From Neoceratodus forsteri (taxonomy: Eukaryota; Chordata; Ceratodontiformes; Ceratodontidae), in NCBI GenBank assembly GCA_016271365.2, contig CM057451.1, positions 494,253,501 to 494,317,500 of the forward strand: a stretch of 64,000 nucleotides of DNA, written 5' to 3'. Below, one piece after another: positions 10,913 through 20,985 of the stretch. Made by a program: the position numbers and the translations under genes. Under the pieces are notes generated by a model. The model had not been told where the DNA came from, made no database searches, and saw only the letters and a program-made list of their open reading frames with translations. Numbering within the stretch: the first letter of the stretch is position 1; each line of letters begins with the position of its first letter.

Positions 10913-11240
10913 GCAGTTGACTACACTCAATGCATTCTCTACTAGCTACAAAAATGTTGTGCAACCAAGTTTGTGCTTGTTTGGGCTAAACTGTGCAGCT
11001 GTATGCTGAATACATGTTTTAATTTGTACAGTATATGACTATGCAAACCAGCTGTATGGCTACTCCTTGTGTGTGTATAGTATTCTACTGTGAACTATTA
11101 AATGTATGGCTTTTTATTGTGAACTACTATATTTGTACTTGCACTCTGTAACTTATTGGTGCCCAGGTTGTTCCAGAAAAGGTGTCCTTGTGTCACCAGA
11201 GTACCTATTCAGTTAACAAAATGTAAATAAATAAATGAAT
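10913..11240 (+). other. 3' UTR of the L2-like element
   Basis: AT-rich sequence without open frames follows the ORF2 stop. It ends with the block CCAGGTTGTTCCAGAAAAGG and the tail TAAATAAATAAATGA, a short-repeat tail of the kind L2 elements carry instead of poly(A). Confidence 0.55.
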
Positions 11241-11399
11241 TACATCACTTCAGTGGATGCATGCTGACTGTCACAGGGAACAGCAACTCCACATCTAGCA
11301 GTGTGGGTAAAGCAGAGCAGACAACAAATGCCTAAACACGATATGAAATGGTAGATCTTCATATAAAACACCAGGCAGGCATTGATTTTATAACAATAT

Positions 11400-11549
11400 T
11401 TAATGAATGGTGCTGCCAGTTTAATTTCTAAAGATTTTATCACACATGATCTTAAGATCCCAGTGAGTATTTGGTGTTGCAAAGATTTTAACCCATAATT
11501 TCCCAGTTTACAAGCCAGTGCTTTAACCACTAGATCACAGTGCCACTCC
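11400..11549 (-). mobile_element. tRNA-headed SINE fragment, minus strand
   Basis: On the minus strand, 11,549-11,484 reads like a degenerate tRNA: an A-box-like TGATCTAGTGGTTAAAGC, then a B-box-like GGGTTAAAATC 46 bases later. These are the internal RNA polymerase III promoter elements of tRNA-derived SINEs. It is too diverged for a functional tRNA (no clean acceptor stem). The rest, to about 11,400, is weakly defined. Confidence 0.55.
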
Positions 11550-12251
11550 CTAGAAGACAGTGATCTAATTTCCATGTTAATGAACAAATGTAAAATAAAT
11601 TAGGGAACACTAAATACTGTGCAAGAAATATGCAGTCTTGCTATATTGAAGTAAGGAGGCTGCTGACTGGGGCAGCTAGAACATTTCTACTAGAACATTT
11701 CTAACTAGGGGATAAGCAGACAGATACTATATTAGAAGTGTAGGATCTGAAAGGTAAATTGGGACCTTCAGTCAGGATAAAAACAAAAACACAGTAGTTA
11801 GTGTGCAAGTCTGAGTTGGGGGAAAGGTGTTCATAATCATCACTAGAGTAAGCCAGATCAAGAGGATTGCTGTTAACGGGTGTGTGGCTTAGGTGGAAGT
11901 GAAGCTGTTGTCTGCATTTAGACTTCCCTAGCCTTCTTACAAGAGCACTATAAAAGGATTCCTTCCTAACGTGTCCAGCATGTTCATAGCCAGGGAGTGA
12001 GTGGAACAGTGAAGGAGTGGAACAGGAGTAAGATTGGCATTGACAGGTGTCAGCAGGCATGCAGGGAACACTGCTGGTCCAGTAAGGTAAGATAGACTAC
12101 CTGTGTACTGGTTGCTGCCTGTTTAAAAGGGTGTACTGTCAGTGGGATGGGGTAAACAATGGTGTAGGGTCAGGAGGGTAAGACCTACAAAGGTCAAGCT
12201 AAGGGCAACTGAAACACACAGTAGTGTGGGAATAGATGCAACACACTACAA
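11550..12251. other. Intergenic, nothing recognised
   Basis: I see no coding motif in either strand. A 119-codon open frame on the minus strand (11,701-12,060) has no recognisable domain, and its composition fits chance. A short direct repeat (CTAGAACATTTCTA) occurs near 11,676-11,705. Confidence 0.5.
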
Positions 12252-12413
12252 AGTAGTAGCCACAGACATTGCCAGCTATTTCCAGATATTTCGCGAAATT
12301 TCTAAACAATTTCTCTGTGCTGCCCCTACTGTGGAAATGGAGAAAGCATGAGATATTTCTGGAAATATCACAGAAATTTGGGGAAATAGCTGACAGTGTC
12401 TGTGGCTGCTACT
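12252..12413. mobile_element. Short hairpin MITE with terminal inverted repeats
   Basis: The left end AGTAGCCACAGACATTGCC (from about 12,255) and AGCTATTTCC are mirrored on the right as GGAAATAGCTGACAGTG and TCTGTGGCTGCTACT (to 12,413), with few mismatches. The interior also folds: TTTCCAGATATTTC faces GATATTTCTGGAAA. At about 160 bp with no coding capacity, it has the form of a miniature inverted-repeat DNA element. I cannot assign a superfamily; a TA flank on each side is possible but not certain. Confidence 0.65.
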
Positions 12414-12914
12414 GTATCTAGGATAGGGGGAGAAAGTGAGTACAGGAAGTCAAGTATCCTAAATTACCAAGAGATAAAAAAGGGAACTGAAGAAAAACTG
12501 GTTCCACCACCAGAGCATCAAGCTATCCAGGCATGGGCAGCTAGCTGTCGACGTTAATGGCTCATCATGTTTTGTGGGGGCTATGCCCCTGCAACCTACT
12601 TATGGATTCTAACTCAAGGAGTGGGGACCTTGGGAGGGGTGCATCCTACATTTGGCACCCCTTGATTGCCCAGCGCCATAATGGCAGAGCTCTGAGTGCC
12701 AGAAGGGAGAGAAACCCTATGGGTCGAACACAAACTCAGAAGGGAAAAGTAAAGGAAGCCAAGGGGGCAGGTTAGTGACAAGGGAAGCCTACAAATAAGG
12801 ATAAGATGGAAGCAAAAAAGTTAGGAGAATAAACAAATACTCAGTGATGAGGAAAGCCTGCAGGCAAGGGTAAGGCAGGGAAAAAAAGTCAGGAGGATAC
12901 ACAGATCATCAGGC

Positions 12915-14300
12915 ATGGATGTGCAGTGTTATGGATGTAGGGCCACAATCTTCAGAGACATGTTCTGGAGACTGAGGTGTTGCCCCATATGCAGGCACCT
13001 CTTTGGGCTGACAGCAGAGGTCACCGGACTCCAGGCTGAACTGGCACAAGTGCAGGGCACCATCTACCTCACCCAGGGGCCACCTCAGTTGCCGTCACTC
13101 CCTCAAAGAATTCCAGCAATGAGGCAGAATGGCTGGACCTTGGTGGACTCTGGGAAGGTAGAGGAGGAAGGAGGGATAGTACCCTTCAGACCTTACTGCT
13201 GCATAATTCCTTCACCATTCTGCTGGGACAGGGAAGCTAAGAGGAAGCACTTGAGGCAGGAGTAAAAGTGGAGGTGGGGGTGCTCAAGAGAGCAGGCCCC
13301 AAGGAGGGTGGGACAGTCCCCTATCCGAAGAGGAAATAGTTGCTGGTAGAAGACTCCATAGTCAGGAGGATTGAGTCAGGGCAAAGGAAGGGAGGAACAA
13401 GTTAGTACAGTACATTCCAGGTGCTTCGGTGAGGAGAGCGGATCTTGGAGGTCACCAGGGAGGACGGGGTTGGGAGGGAGCTGGATGTTACTGTCCACCT
13501 GGGGATGAATGATCTGGCAAAGGACAGCTTTAGGGGTAGTGCAGGATAGGTTTATGGAGCTGGGGAGAGGCCTGAAGCTGGTAGCTCCCACAATGGCCTG
13601 CAATGAGGTGATACCCTTGCACAGTCAGGGGAAGGGTAGGGAGAGTGTCCTTCAGACCTTACTGCTGCACAATTCCTTCACTATTCTGCTGGGACAGGGA
13701 AGCTAAGAGGAGGCACTTGAGGCAGGAGTAAGAGTGGAGATGGGGGTCCTCAATGGAGCAGGCTCCAAGGAGGGTGGTACAGTCCCCTGGCCAAAGTGGA
13801 GGTAGTTACTGGTAGAAGACTTCATAGTCTGGAGGACTGAGTAGGGGCAGAGGAAGGGAGGGACAAGGTAGCACAGGGCATTCTAGGTGCTTCAGTGGGG
13901 AAAGCAGATCTTTGAGGTCACCAGGGAGGATGGGGTGGGGAGGGAGCTGGATGTTACTGTCCACCTAGGGATGAATGATCCAGCCAAGGACAGCTTTAGG
14001 GGTAGAGCAGGACAGGTTTACGTAGCTGGGGAGGGGCCTGATGTTGGTAGCTCCCACAATGGCCTTCAGTGAGGTAATACTCTTGCACAGTCGGGAGAAG
14101 GGTAGGGAAACCCACACCAGGTCCTTCAATGAGTGGTTGAAGGCATGATGAAGGGAGGAGGTCTTTGGCCACATCGGAGACTGGGGTCACACCTGAGGGG
14201 ATGGAGGCTGTACAAGGGAGATAACCTCCATCCATCTAGAAGGGAAATGACAGTCCTTAGGTAGAAATTTTAAATGCTACTTTGATGAGCATTTAAACTA
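12915..14300 (+). pseudogene. CR1 ORF1 (Cys-rich N-terminus and esterase-like domain) with internal duplication
   Basis: CR1 ORF1 proteins often carry a zinc-finger-like N-terminus and an SGNH-type esterase domain of uncertain role in retrotransposition. The open start (12,915-13,265) has Cys pairs (VQCYGC, RCCPICRHL), a short Leu-rich helix (LQAELAQVQ) and NGWTLVDSGK, the segment that usually precedes the esterase. The esterase follows in broken frames: LLVEDSIVRRIE near 13,335 matches the GDSLLRG block (Gly replaced by Glu), and DVTVHLGMNDLAKDS near 13,485 matches the HVGTND block. A 466-bp tandem duplication repeats the esterase segment, with DVTVHLGMNDPAKDS again near 13,951. The end near 14,300 is approximate. 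Several stops make it non-functional. Confidence 0.75.
13175..14110 (+). repeat. 466-bp tandem duplication inside CR1 ORF1
   Basis: TTCAGACCTTACTGCTGC at 13,185 recurs at 13,651, and the two copies then match closely for about 465 bp, through CTGGATGTTACTGTCCACCT (near 13,481 and 13,947) and AATGGCCT followed by GAGGT (near 13,590 and 14,058). Copy 2 ends near 14,105 at GGGAGAAGGGTAGGG; copy 1 ends at GGGGAAGGGTAGGG near 13,640. The GGGTAGGG at the junction suggests unequal exchange or replication slippage. The copies differ at roughly one base in fifteen, so the duplication is not recent. Confidence 0.8.
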
Positions 14301-14572
14301 GCCAAGGGAGTAGGCAGAGATTACCCCCCCCCCGAGACTAGTGAAACAAGGAAGGTTAACCCAGGGAGAAGAAATTCCCTTGAGGTTGATGGAAGCAAAC
14401 AGAAGGGCTGGGCACACAAGTCTGGAGGAGAAACTTCAGTTGGAAGAGAGGGGAAGGAGACAAGGCAGGAAGACAATGTAACGGGGAGGGCAGGATTGGG
14501 GTACTAGAGGGGGAAAGTGGGAAAGAAGGAAGGGGAAGGGGAAGGGGAAGCAGGTTAGAGGGACAATGGAAA
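14301..14572 (+). other. CR1 ORF1-ORF2 spacer, purine-rich
   Basis: This stretch links the ORF1 end to the ORF2 start. It is strongly purine-rich on the plus strand (for example GGAAGGGGAAGGGGAAGGGG near 14,530). No reading frame of interest is present on the plus strand. The long open frame on the minus strand is low-complexity Pro/Ser/Leu and is a shadow of the purine tract. Confidence 0.5.
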
Positions 14573-14746
14573 GCTATGTGTACCAGAGCAAGGAGTCTGG
14601 GAAACAAAATTCCTGACCTTGAAGCAATCATTGCAGAAGCAAACCTGGATCTGATAACCATAACAGAATACTGGTGCACAGACAACTATAGGTGGGAAGT
14701 GGCCATACCAAGCTACACCATGTTCTGGAAGGACAGGTCAGGGAAG
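14573..14746 (+). pseudogene. CR1 ORF2, endonuclease N-terminus (before the L1 insertion)
   Basis: The frame reads MCTRARSLGNKIPDLEAI, DLITITEYW and AIPSYTMFWKDRSGK. These match the TNARSMGNK, DLVAITETWW and GYKLFRRDR motifs that open CR1 endonucleases. The frame is cut at 14,747 by the 5' end of a full-length L1 and continues at 20,986 with the same DRSGK context. Confidence 0.85.
14731..14746 (+). repeat. Target-site duplication, left copy (L1 at 14,747)
   Basis: GGACAGGTCAGGGAAG at 14,731-14,746 is repeated exactly at 20,970-20,985, immediately after the poly(A) of the L1. A 16-bp duplication of this kind is the usual footprint of L1 target-primed reverse transcription. Confidence 0.95.
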
Positions 14747-14927
14747 GGAGTCACGTGATGCCAGCTCGGCAGTAACAGCTAGCGCTCTCGCCTCCTGCTT
14801 CCCCGCAGCTTTAAACACTTTTTTCCCTAAACTATCGTGGCAATCTAAATCTCATTTACAGCTTTACAGCAAGCACATTGGAAGGGAATGGACGGTTCAT
14901 GCCTCTGGGCGTAAACAACGGAACAAA

Positions 14928-15753
14928 ATGAAAAGGTGCAGCTCGCCACACTACCGTCTCCCAGCCAAGGCCCAGCCTAAGAAGCCTAGAGTTTCGACGA
15001 GCACGACAGCCCGAGGAGACTGTGCTGCGGATCAGAATGAGCCTTTAACCCTTGCTCAATTTTAGCGAATTTAAGCCTTTTTAAATTGAGCTGGGTTGAT
15101 CGCCACTGAACTTAAAGCTGTTACCTCTGCACTGGAAGATTTATCCAGGCGACATCGGGACTCAGAAGCAAGGATCTCTTCCCTGGAACGAAGGCTGTTA
15201 AGCAAGAACCTGAGTTTTCAATCTCCGCCAGAAAATCTCTAGGATGGAGGCAAAACTAGAAGACCTAGAGGTGCATTGAGAGAAACAACGTGGTGGTGAT
15301 AGGTTTAAAAAAGGAAGAAGGCTCCGACCCGACCCTCTTTGCCCAGAGCTTCTTTAGAGATTTGCTAGGCCCAACTCCTTTTGGGGAGAAGTACATAATT
15401 GAGAGGGCGCATAAGGCCTTGCGACCAGCGCCAGCTTTGGGTGCCCCTCCACGAGCTTTCATTGTCCGGGTCCTGAACTTCCAGGAAAGGCAATTTATAT
15501 TGCTGAAGGCCAGAGAGAAAAAGGAGTTGCTCTGGAAGGGTTCCCATATCAGGATCACCCAAGACTTACCAGTTACGGTAAGACAAAAAGCAGTAATTAC
15601 CATCCACTGATTTCTAAGCTAATCCCCGGCTTAAAGTTCAAGGTTTGTACCCTGCCAAGCTTCATGTTTCAATTAATGGACAATGGGTTAGGTTTGAAGA
15701 TGCCACTACAGCGTAGTGGCTTGTCATCTGCCCTCCCAGACCTGTTTAAGTGA
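14928..15753 (+). pseudogene. L1 ORF1p, frameshifted
   Basis: L1 ORF1p is an RNA-binding, trimer-forming chaperone. The ATG at 14,928 opens MKRCSSPHYRLPAKAQPKKP, a basic N-terminus. A coiled-coil stretch follows near 15,110-15,230 (ALEDLSRRHRDSEARISSLE). The best-kept block (15,290-15,610) has the RRM start VVIGLKKEEGSDP, then YIIERAHKAL and PRAFIVRVLNFQERQFIL, which correspond to the linker and the C-terminal domain. The end PDLFK with stop at 15,751-15,753 matches the PDLFKPA end in the copy at 55,682. Stops near 15,063 and 15,100 and at least two frameshifts break the frame. Confidence 0.8.
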
Positions 15754-16967
15754 GAACAAGGAGTCTTCATAGGATGAAGGTCTGATGAGCACTGGATCTC
15801 TGCTATAAATTTGGCACAAGCAACTCTCTGGAGGATCGGGAATATATATAATTTTTTTTTTTTTCGTTCTTCTGAGCACATTACCCAGGCTGAGATGTAC
15901 AAGAGGATCGCTTTGATTTAATAGACGGATACAACGGGATAAAGAAAGAAGGAAGAAGGAAAAGGGTAGAAGGGAAAAAGGAAAGGGATTGTAAGAAGAT
16001 AGGAATAATCCCTTTCTCCTCAACTCAAGCTGCATGGTCTGAGTTCAGGTTAACAGTATGTGCAGTCATGATCTCGACTGTACAGCGTGTGTGGTATCTC
16101 TGATCTGGAAGGATATTTTTTTTTTTTTTTTTTCCCTCTCTGTTTTAGATTAGCCGAGTATCACATATCTATCTGGTCATGCTGTAATGTGGACTGCATG
16201 TGCCCTTTATTCATCTTTTAAACGAGGTATGTACTTTACAGGCTTGTTGCTTTACCCTTTCCCTGCACGGACTATGGATATGCCTGGCTTATTTGAATAA
16301 CTATCCTACTGGTACCAAACCGGCTCAGACGAGAACTTCAAGTATTCTTGAATTAAAGACTGGACTATAATTTTTTTTTAGTTATTATAAGAGGAATTAG
16401 GGCCCTCGGTGGCTCTATATAGAATACTAGTTTGTAACTAAGGGGGATGTTCGAAGATCTGGAGGGAAACCAGAATGGGAGTTAAATGATTCACAGGTTG
16501 TTGCGGATTACAGAAAGAAGGATCATGGGAGATAGAAGGTGTCTTATAATTAGTATATGAATAAAAATAGTGAATTTTATGGGTTTAGTTGTAGGGTTAT
16601 GCCGCGGGGGGAGCTGGGGGGGCAGACTAGCTGACGGAGTTTTGGTAATCATGGGCCATAGCGTCTTGAGAAGGGAGGAGAGGGGGCAATGGAGGGTGGG
16701 ATAGGGAGACGGTTATGGAGCTCAGTCCAGATTATTCTCTCATTTTTCTGTTTTACAATGGACGACATTCGGAAGGGAATGAGGAGTGGTAGAAGTCATG
16801 GTGATCTTGAAGCTGCAAGGGGTGGGCTTAAGGGAGGAGGTACTGGTGGAGGGTGGGGGAGGGATTATGGATTATTTGTTGTGGGAGAAGGGTAATAAAG
16901 GCCTGCAAGCATAATAGTTGTGTTCTTTAAATATGCAAATACAAAGTGTTATAAGATTTTACTTGAA
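15754..16967 (+). other. Long L1 inter-ORF region
   Basis: This 1.2-kb stretch between ORF1 and ORF2 has no convincing coding motif. It contains T-rich tracts (T14 near 15,851; T19 near 16,112) and, towards ORF2, a G-rich block (GGGAGCTGGGGGGGCAG near 16,607 and GGTGGAGGGTGGGGGAGGG near 16,846). The equivalent region of the L1 at 55,522 is of similar length and is also G-rich just before ORF2, so it is part of the family, not a later insertion. An internal promoter or a translation-reinitiation role is possible but not shown. Confidence 0.6.
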
Positions 16968-19900
16968 ATGGAGAAGGATCCTGCAATAAAGCTGCTTACG
17001 TTGAATGTTAAGGGGGCAAGAGAGAAAATTAAGCAATTTAAAATATTGAAATATATTGACACAATGAAAGCTAAAATAGTGTTTTTACAGGAAACTCATT
17101 TATTACAAGAAGAGAGTATTGCTACGAGGAGACTTCAGATAGGTAGGATTTTCTCATCGCAGGGCACCACACAGAGCAGAGGAGTTATGTTATTGTTTCA
17201 CAGATCTGTGAACTTTGTTCCCATCAAAGTTATCCAGGACAATGAGGGAAGATACATTCTAGTGCAGGGTAAACTACAGGGTAAGGTTATAATGTTTGGA
17301 GCAATCTATGGTCCTAATTCAGATTCTCAAGATTTTTTTGTTGAATTGCTAAGGGTCTTTACCCTTCACTCATTGTCCTATGATAATAGCCGGTGATTTC
17401 AATGCAGTACTCGATCCGTCATTAGACAGAACTTCCAAGACACAAGCATTTGCTACTCCCTCTTCTCGAGCTCTAGGGAACTGGTTGATCAGTTGGGCCT
17501 AGCAGATGTATGGAGGGTTCTCCACCCTCAAGAAAAGTGTTATACTTTTGTCTCTCCAACTCATGGGTCGTGCTCCCGATTGGATTATATTTTGGTATCT
17601 CGCACCTTGCTCCCAGGAACTCTTAGTTCAACAATAGTTGCTGCTCCGCTCTCGGATCATTCAGCTGTTGATCTTACAGTTTTTCTGCCCTCCTTAGTCC
17701 GTAAAAGTAATAGATGGAAGATTAATAATCAGATATTGAGGAATCCCAAAATAATCCAATATTTGTCTGCTCAAATTACAGAATTTTTTCCTTTTAATTT
17801 GGAGGATAAAACTAGGCCGGATATCCTTTGGGGAGCATTTAAAGCATATATGAGAGGTTTACTAATTAGTCAGGCAGTGCAAAAAAAGAAAGAAAAGAGA
17901 GTTGCTATGGAGGGATTACTAAATCAGATTAGGTCTTTAGAGCAGAAAGTTCTCAATTCTCCCACTGAGGAGGTGAAGGTAAGTTTAGTTAAGGCAAAAG
18001 ACGCATACCTCAAATTATTAGGGGAGCAGGCCGAACTGGCTATCATCAAAACTAAGGCTAATTTCGTGGACCAGGGTGAAAATCGGGTAAATTGTTGGCT
18101 AAGTGATTCTCAATTTGAAGCTTCTCATTGATAGAGGGTATTTTTCAGATGAGGAGGAATTATAAAACTACCCTGAGGATATTGCTTAATATTTCGTAAT
18201 TATTTTTCAGCTCTTTATGCGGGCATGAATGCACCTCCGACTGAGGAGGATATATCCTCTTTCTTAGATAAATTACCCCTGCCTAATCTCAGTGAACCGG
18301 ATCGATCAGAGTTGGTTTTGGAGATTACGAGGAAGAGGTTGAAGCGGCCATTAAAGGTCTTGCATTGGATAAAACCGGACCTGATGGGTTCTCACCTAAT
18401 TTTATAAAACCTTTGCTTCTCAGCTGTCTCCGATTCTTCTTAAACTTTTCCAACATATTTTATCTGGTAAAGAAATAGAATACTCCCTTACCGAAGCACT
18501 TATAGTACTTATCCCCAAACCTAAGAAACCACCTGAGAAACCGGCCAGTTACAGGCCAATCTCATTGTTGAATTACGATATCAAGATCTTGGCCAAAATA
18601 TTGGCTGATCGTATCTGTCGGGTAATCCCAAAATTGATTGGCTTAGAACAAGTGGGTTTTATGAAGGGGAGATCTTCCTCGGATCATTTTAGAACTCTGG
18701 CGCATGTCTTCTCGACTTCCGCAGAGACTGAGATACCAATGGCGTTGGTCTCCTTGGACGCCGAGAAGGCCTTCGATAGAGTCCATTGGACCTATCTTTT
18801 TGTGGCTATGCGCAAATTTGGTTTTCCAAAGAAATTTGTGGATTGGATTAGGGCATTGTATACGGACCCCTCAGCTAGGGTTATGTGTAATGGGACTATC
18901 TCAGCTTCTTTTAAGTTGCAGGCCGGTACGAGACAAGGATGTCCCCTCTCACCCCTGTTATTCAATTTGTATATTGAACCCCTTATAAGGAGTATAGTGA
19001 TGTCTCCCGAGATTTTGGGTATTAATGTGTGGGGTCATACAATCAAGGTTACGGCGTACGCTGATGACTTACTAATTTATATGTCGAACCCTGATTGTTC
19101 TATCCCTAAATTATTGGAACTTATTCAATGTTTTAGTGGGCTCTCTAATTATAAACTCAATCAGGACAAAACTGTTGTCTACCCCTTAAATAACAGGGTA
19201 CTTAAGCCAGTCATTACTACACTTGGTCTAGGCTGGGACTCTAAGTCTTTTAGATATTTAGGTCTTTCTGTAACTCACTCTCAAGCTAGATTGCGTCAAC
19301 TCAATTTAGAATCTTTACTCCACACTGTTAAACTCGATCTAAGGAGATGGACACAATTATCCTTTTCTTTATGGGGAGAATAAATATTATAAAAATGAAT
19401 ATATTTCCTCGACTCTTTTAACCCTTATCAATGTTAAATATCTGGATTCCCCTTTCCTGGTTTAAGAAACTTCATAGTGAACTGGCAGATTTTGTATGGG
19501 GTCATAAGAAGGCCAGGATTTCGTATTCTAAATTAGCAGCTCCCAAAATCCTCGGTGGTTTAAGAATGCCTCATTTCGCACTTTATTTTTGGGCGGCACA
19601 TTTAAATAAATACGGGAGATGGATGTACTACGATGATGCTGATATAAATACAGGATATATTCCACTTTGGGTTCATCTGGAGCTTAGCTTAGTTAAAAGT
19701 GCAGGTATTAACCCGAAGGCTCTACCCTATGCTCCTATCCGTATGCTTCCTGCCTTATTGAAAAAATCCCCTATTGGACTTTCTCTTAGAATACATAACC
19801 AATTATGTAATTTTTTGAAGTACGAACACTTATGGGATTGGGAGCAACCTATTTGGGGGAATCCACAATGGCGGATAGGATATCAGACTATTAAACGGAA

Positions 19901-20612
19901 CTGGTTGCCTATTTCAGCTTTTTGCTCCCTGAAGGATTTTATAAACACGGATGGTAGCGTGATCTCGACAGAGCAAATTTTGGTGAAGTTTGATTTACCT
20001 CAAAGAGATGTTTTTAAAATATACCAATTGCGTCATGCTTTGATTCAGAGGGTTGGTAATAAACCGGTTTATTTGCCCTGTATTTCTTTTTGGGAAGATC
20101 TCCGTGCATTTATCGGTACCCCACATGCTATTTCGAAGATGTATTTAATATTGTTTAACTGGGCTTTCAAAGATAACCTAGCACCCACTTCATATTGGGA
20201 CAAGGTATTTCCTAATAACTCGTGGAATTGGACACTCATCTGGCGAAATTGCCATAAATGGATCCAACAAGATCGTCTTAGATTAGTACAGTTTAAAATA
20301 CTGCATAATATTTATTATACACCTCAGAAGCTACAGGACTTAAAGTTAGCTCAGGAATCTCTGTGTTATAGATGCGGCAGGGAAGGGGGTGACCTTTTCC
20401 ATGTTTTATGGCTGTGCCCTAACATAGCTCCTCTGTGGAATGAAATCAAAGATAAAGCAGATCCATTATTGGGTTTAGAGGATCTGTTCACTCCGGAAGT
20501 ATGTTTATTAGGCGATATGTCGGGCTGTATGGTGAGGAAGAGGAAATTTCATATATCCTTGATTGCATGCCTGGTTAAGAAAATGGTTGAAGGAGCTCCT
20601 TTCGTCTCTTAG
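16968..20612 (+). pseudogene. L1 ORF2p (endonuclease, reverse transcriptase, Cys-rich C-terminus), broken
   Basis: ORF2p supplies the nicking endonuclease and reverse transcriptase. From ATG 16,968: endonuclease LLTLNVKGAREK, IVFLQETHLL, MFGAIYGPNSDSQ, then in another frame AGDFNAVLDPSLDR, RLDYILVS and PLSDHSAVDL (to about 17,680). The reverse transcriptase follows: [69 protein letters not shown] and AYADDLLIYM (18,560-19,080). The C-terminal 393-codon open frame (19,431-20,612) ends with CYRCGREGGDLFHVLWLCPN, the L1 Cys motif. Frameshifts lie near 17,385, 17,490, 18,090, 18,230 and 19,383. Catalytic residues in the palm are intact. Confidence 0.9.
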
Positions 20613-20940
20613 AACTGAGAGGATGATTGCTATAATGCATAATAGGTTGCCCCGCTTTGAGAAAATCTGGACTCCTCTGGTAATTGCTTACTCATAAGAA
20701 TTTATGTTATTGATACCCCCCTTTTCCTTTTTTTTTCTTTTCTTCTCCTTTTCCTTTTCCAATGTAATCATTAATTGCAGTGCCTTATGGGGGGTGGGGT
20801 TGGTGATGGGGGATGGGTGGGATTGTGGGAATATCTCTCTCTCTTGTTTGTTATGTGGTATCCTGACTGTTGTGTATATGTAGTCATGTATATTCCTTGG
20901 TTTACCTTGACACTGTTCCCGCAATTGTATGGTGGAAATG

Positions 20941-20969
20941 CTTAATAAAATGTTAATTGCAAAAAAAAA
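20941..20969 (+). terminator. L1 polyadenylation signal and poly(A)
   Basis: AATAAA at 20,944-20,949 lies about 12 bases before a run of nine A that ends the element. The right target-site duplication follows directly. Confidence 0.85.
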
Positions 20970-20985
20970 GGACAGGTCAGGGAAG
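20970..20985 (+). repeat. Target-site duplication, right copy (L1 at 14,747)
   Basis: Exact repeat of 14,731-14,746. The CR1 endonuclease frame continues from this copy. Confidence 0.95.

Larger units (their letters stand above)
1590..11240 (+). mobile_element. L2-like LINE, split by two nested insertions
   Basis: Five blocks on the plus strand are collinear parts of one L2-like element: endonuclease N-terminus (about 1,605-1,730), endonuclease middle (5,752-6,230), linker and reverse transcriptase fingers (about 6,640-7,200), reverse transcriptase palm to C-terminus (about 9,780-10,912), and a 3' UTR ending in an ATAAATAAATGA tail near 11,227-11,240. The gaps are filled by a foldback palindrome (about 1,740-5,745) and a TIR element (7,210-9,764), each of which carries its own CR1 insertion. 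All coding blocks have stops and frameshifts, so this is one of the oldest elements here. The join across the first gap is supported because endonuclease text stops after ITESWLKP and resumes in register as IAFPNYTVFRKD. Confidence 0.75.
14747..20969 (+). mobile_element. Full-length L1 element, 6.2 kb
   Basis: The element starts with GGAGTCACGTGATGCC and ends in A9 after a polyadenylation signal (AATAAA at 20,944-20,949). It is flanked by exact 16-bp duplications. It contains a 5' UTR of about 180 bp, ORF1, an unusually long inter-ORF region (15,754-16,967, about 1.2 kb) and ORF2. A second copy of the same family lies at 55,522-61,867 with the same first 15 bases. Both ORFs have frameshifts or stops, so this copy is dead, but the perfect duplications show the insertion is fairly recent relative to the CR1 it interrupts. 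Confidence 0.93.

Noticed and set aside
11484..11549. tRNA gene
   Set aside because: A and B boxes are present but degenerate, and no acceptor stem can be drawn; the downstream part is not tRNA-like. A SINE head is the better reading. The heads at 36,621 and 62,434 were rejected as tRNA genes for the same reason.
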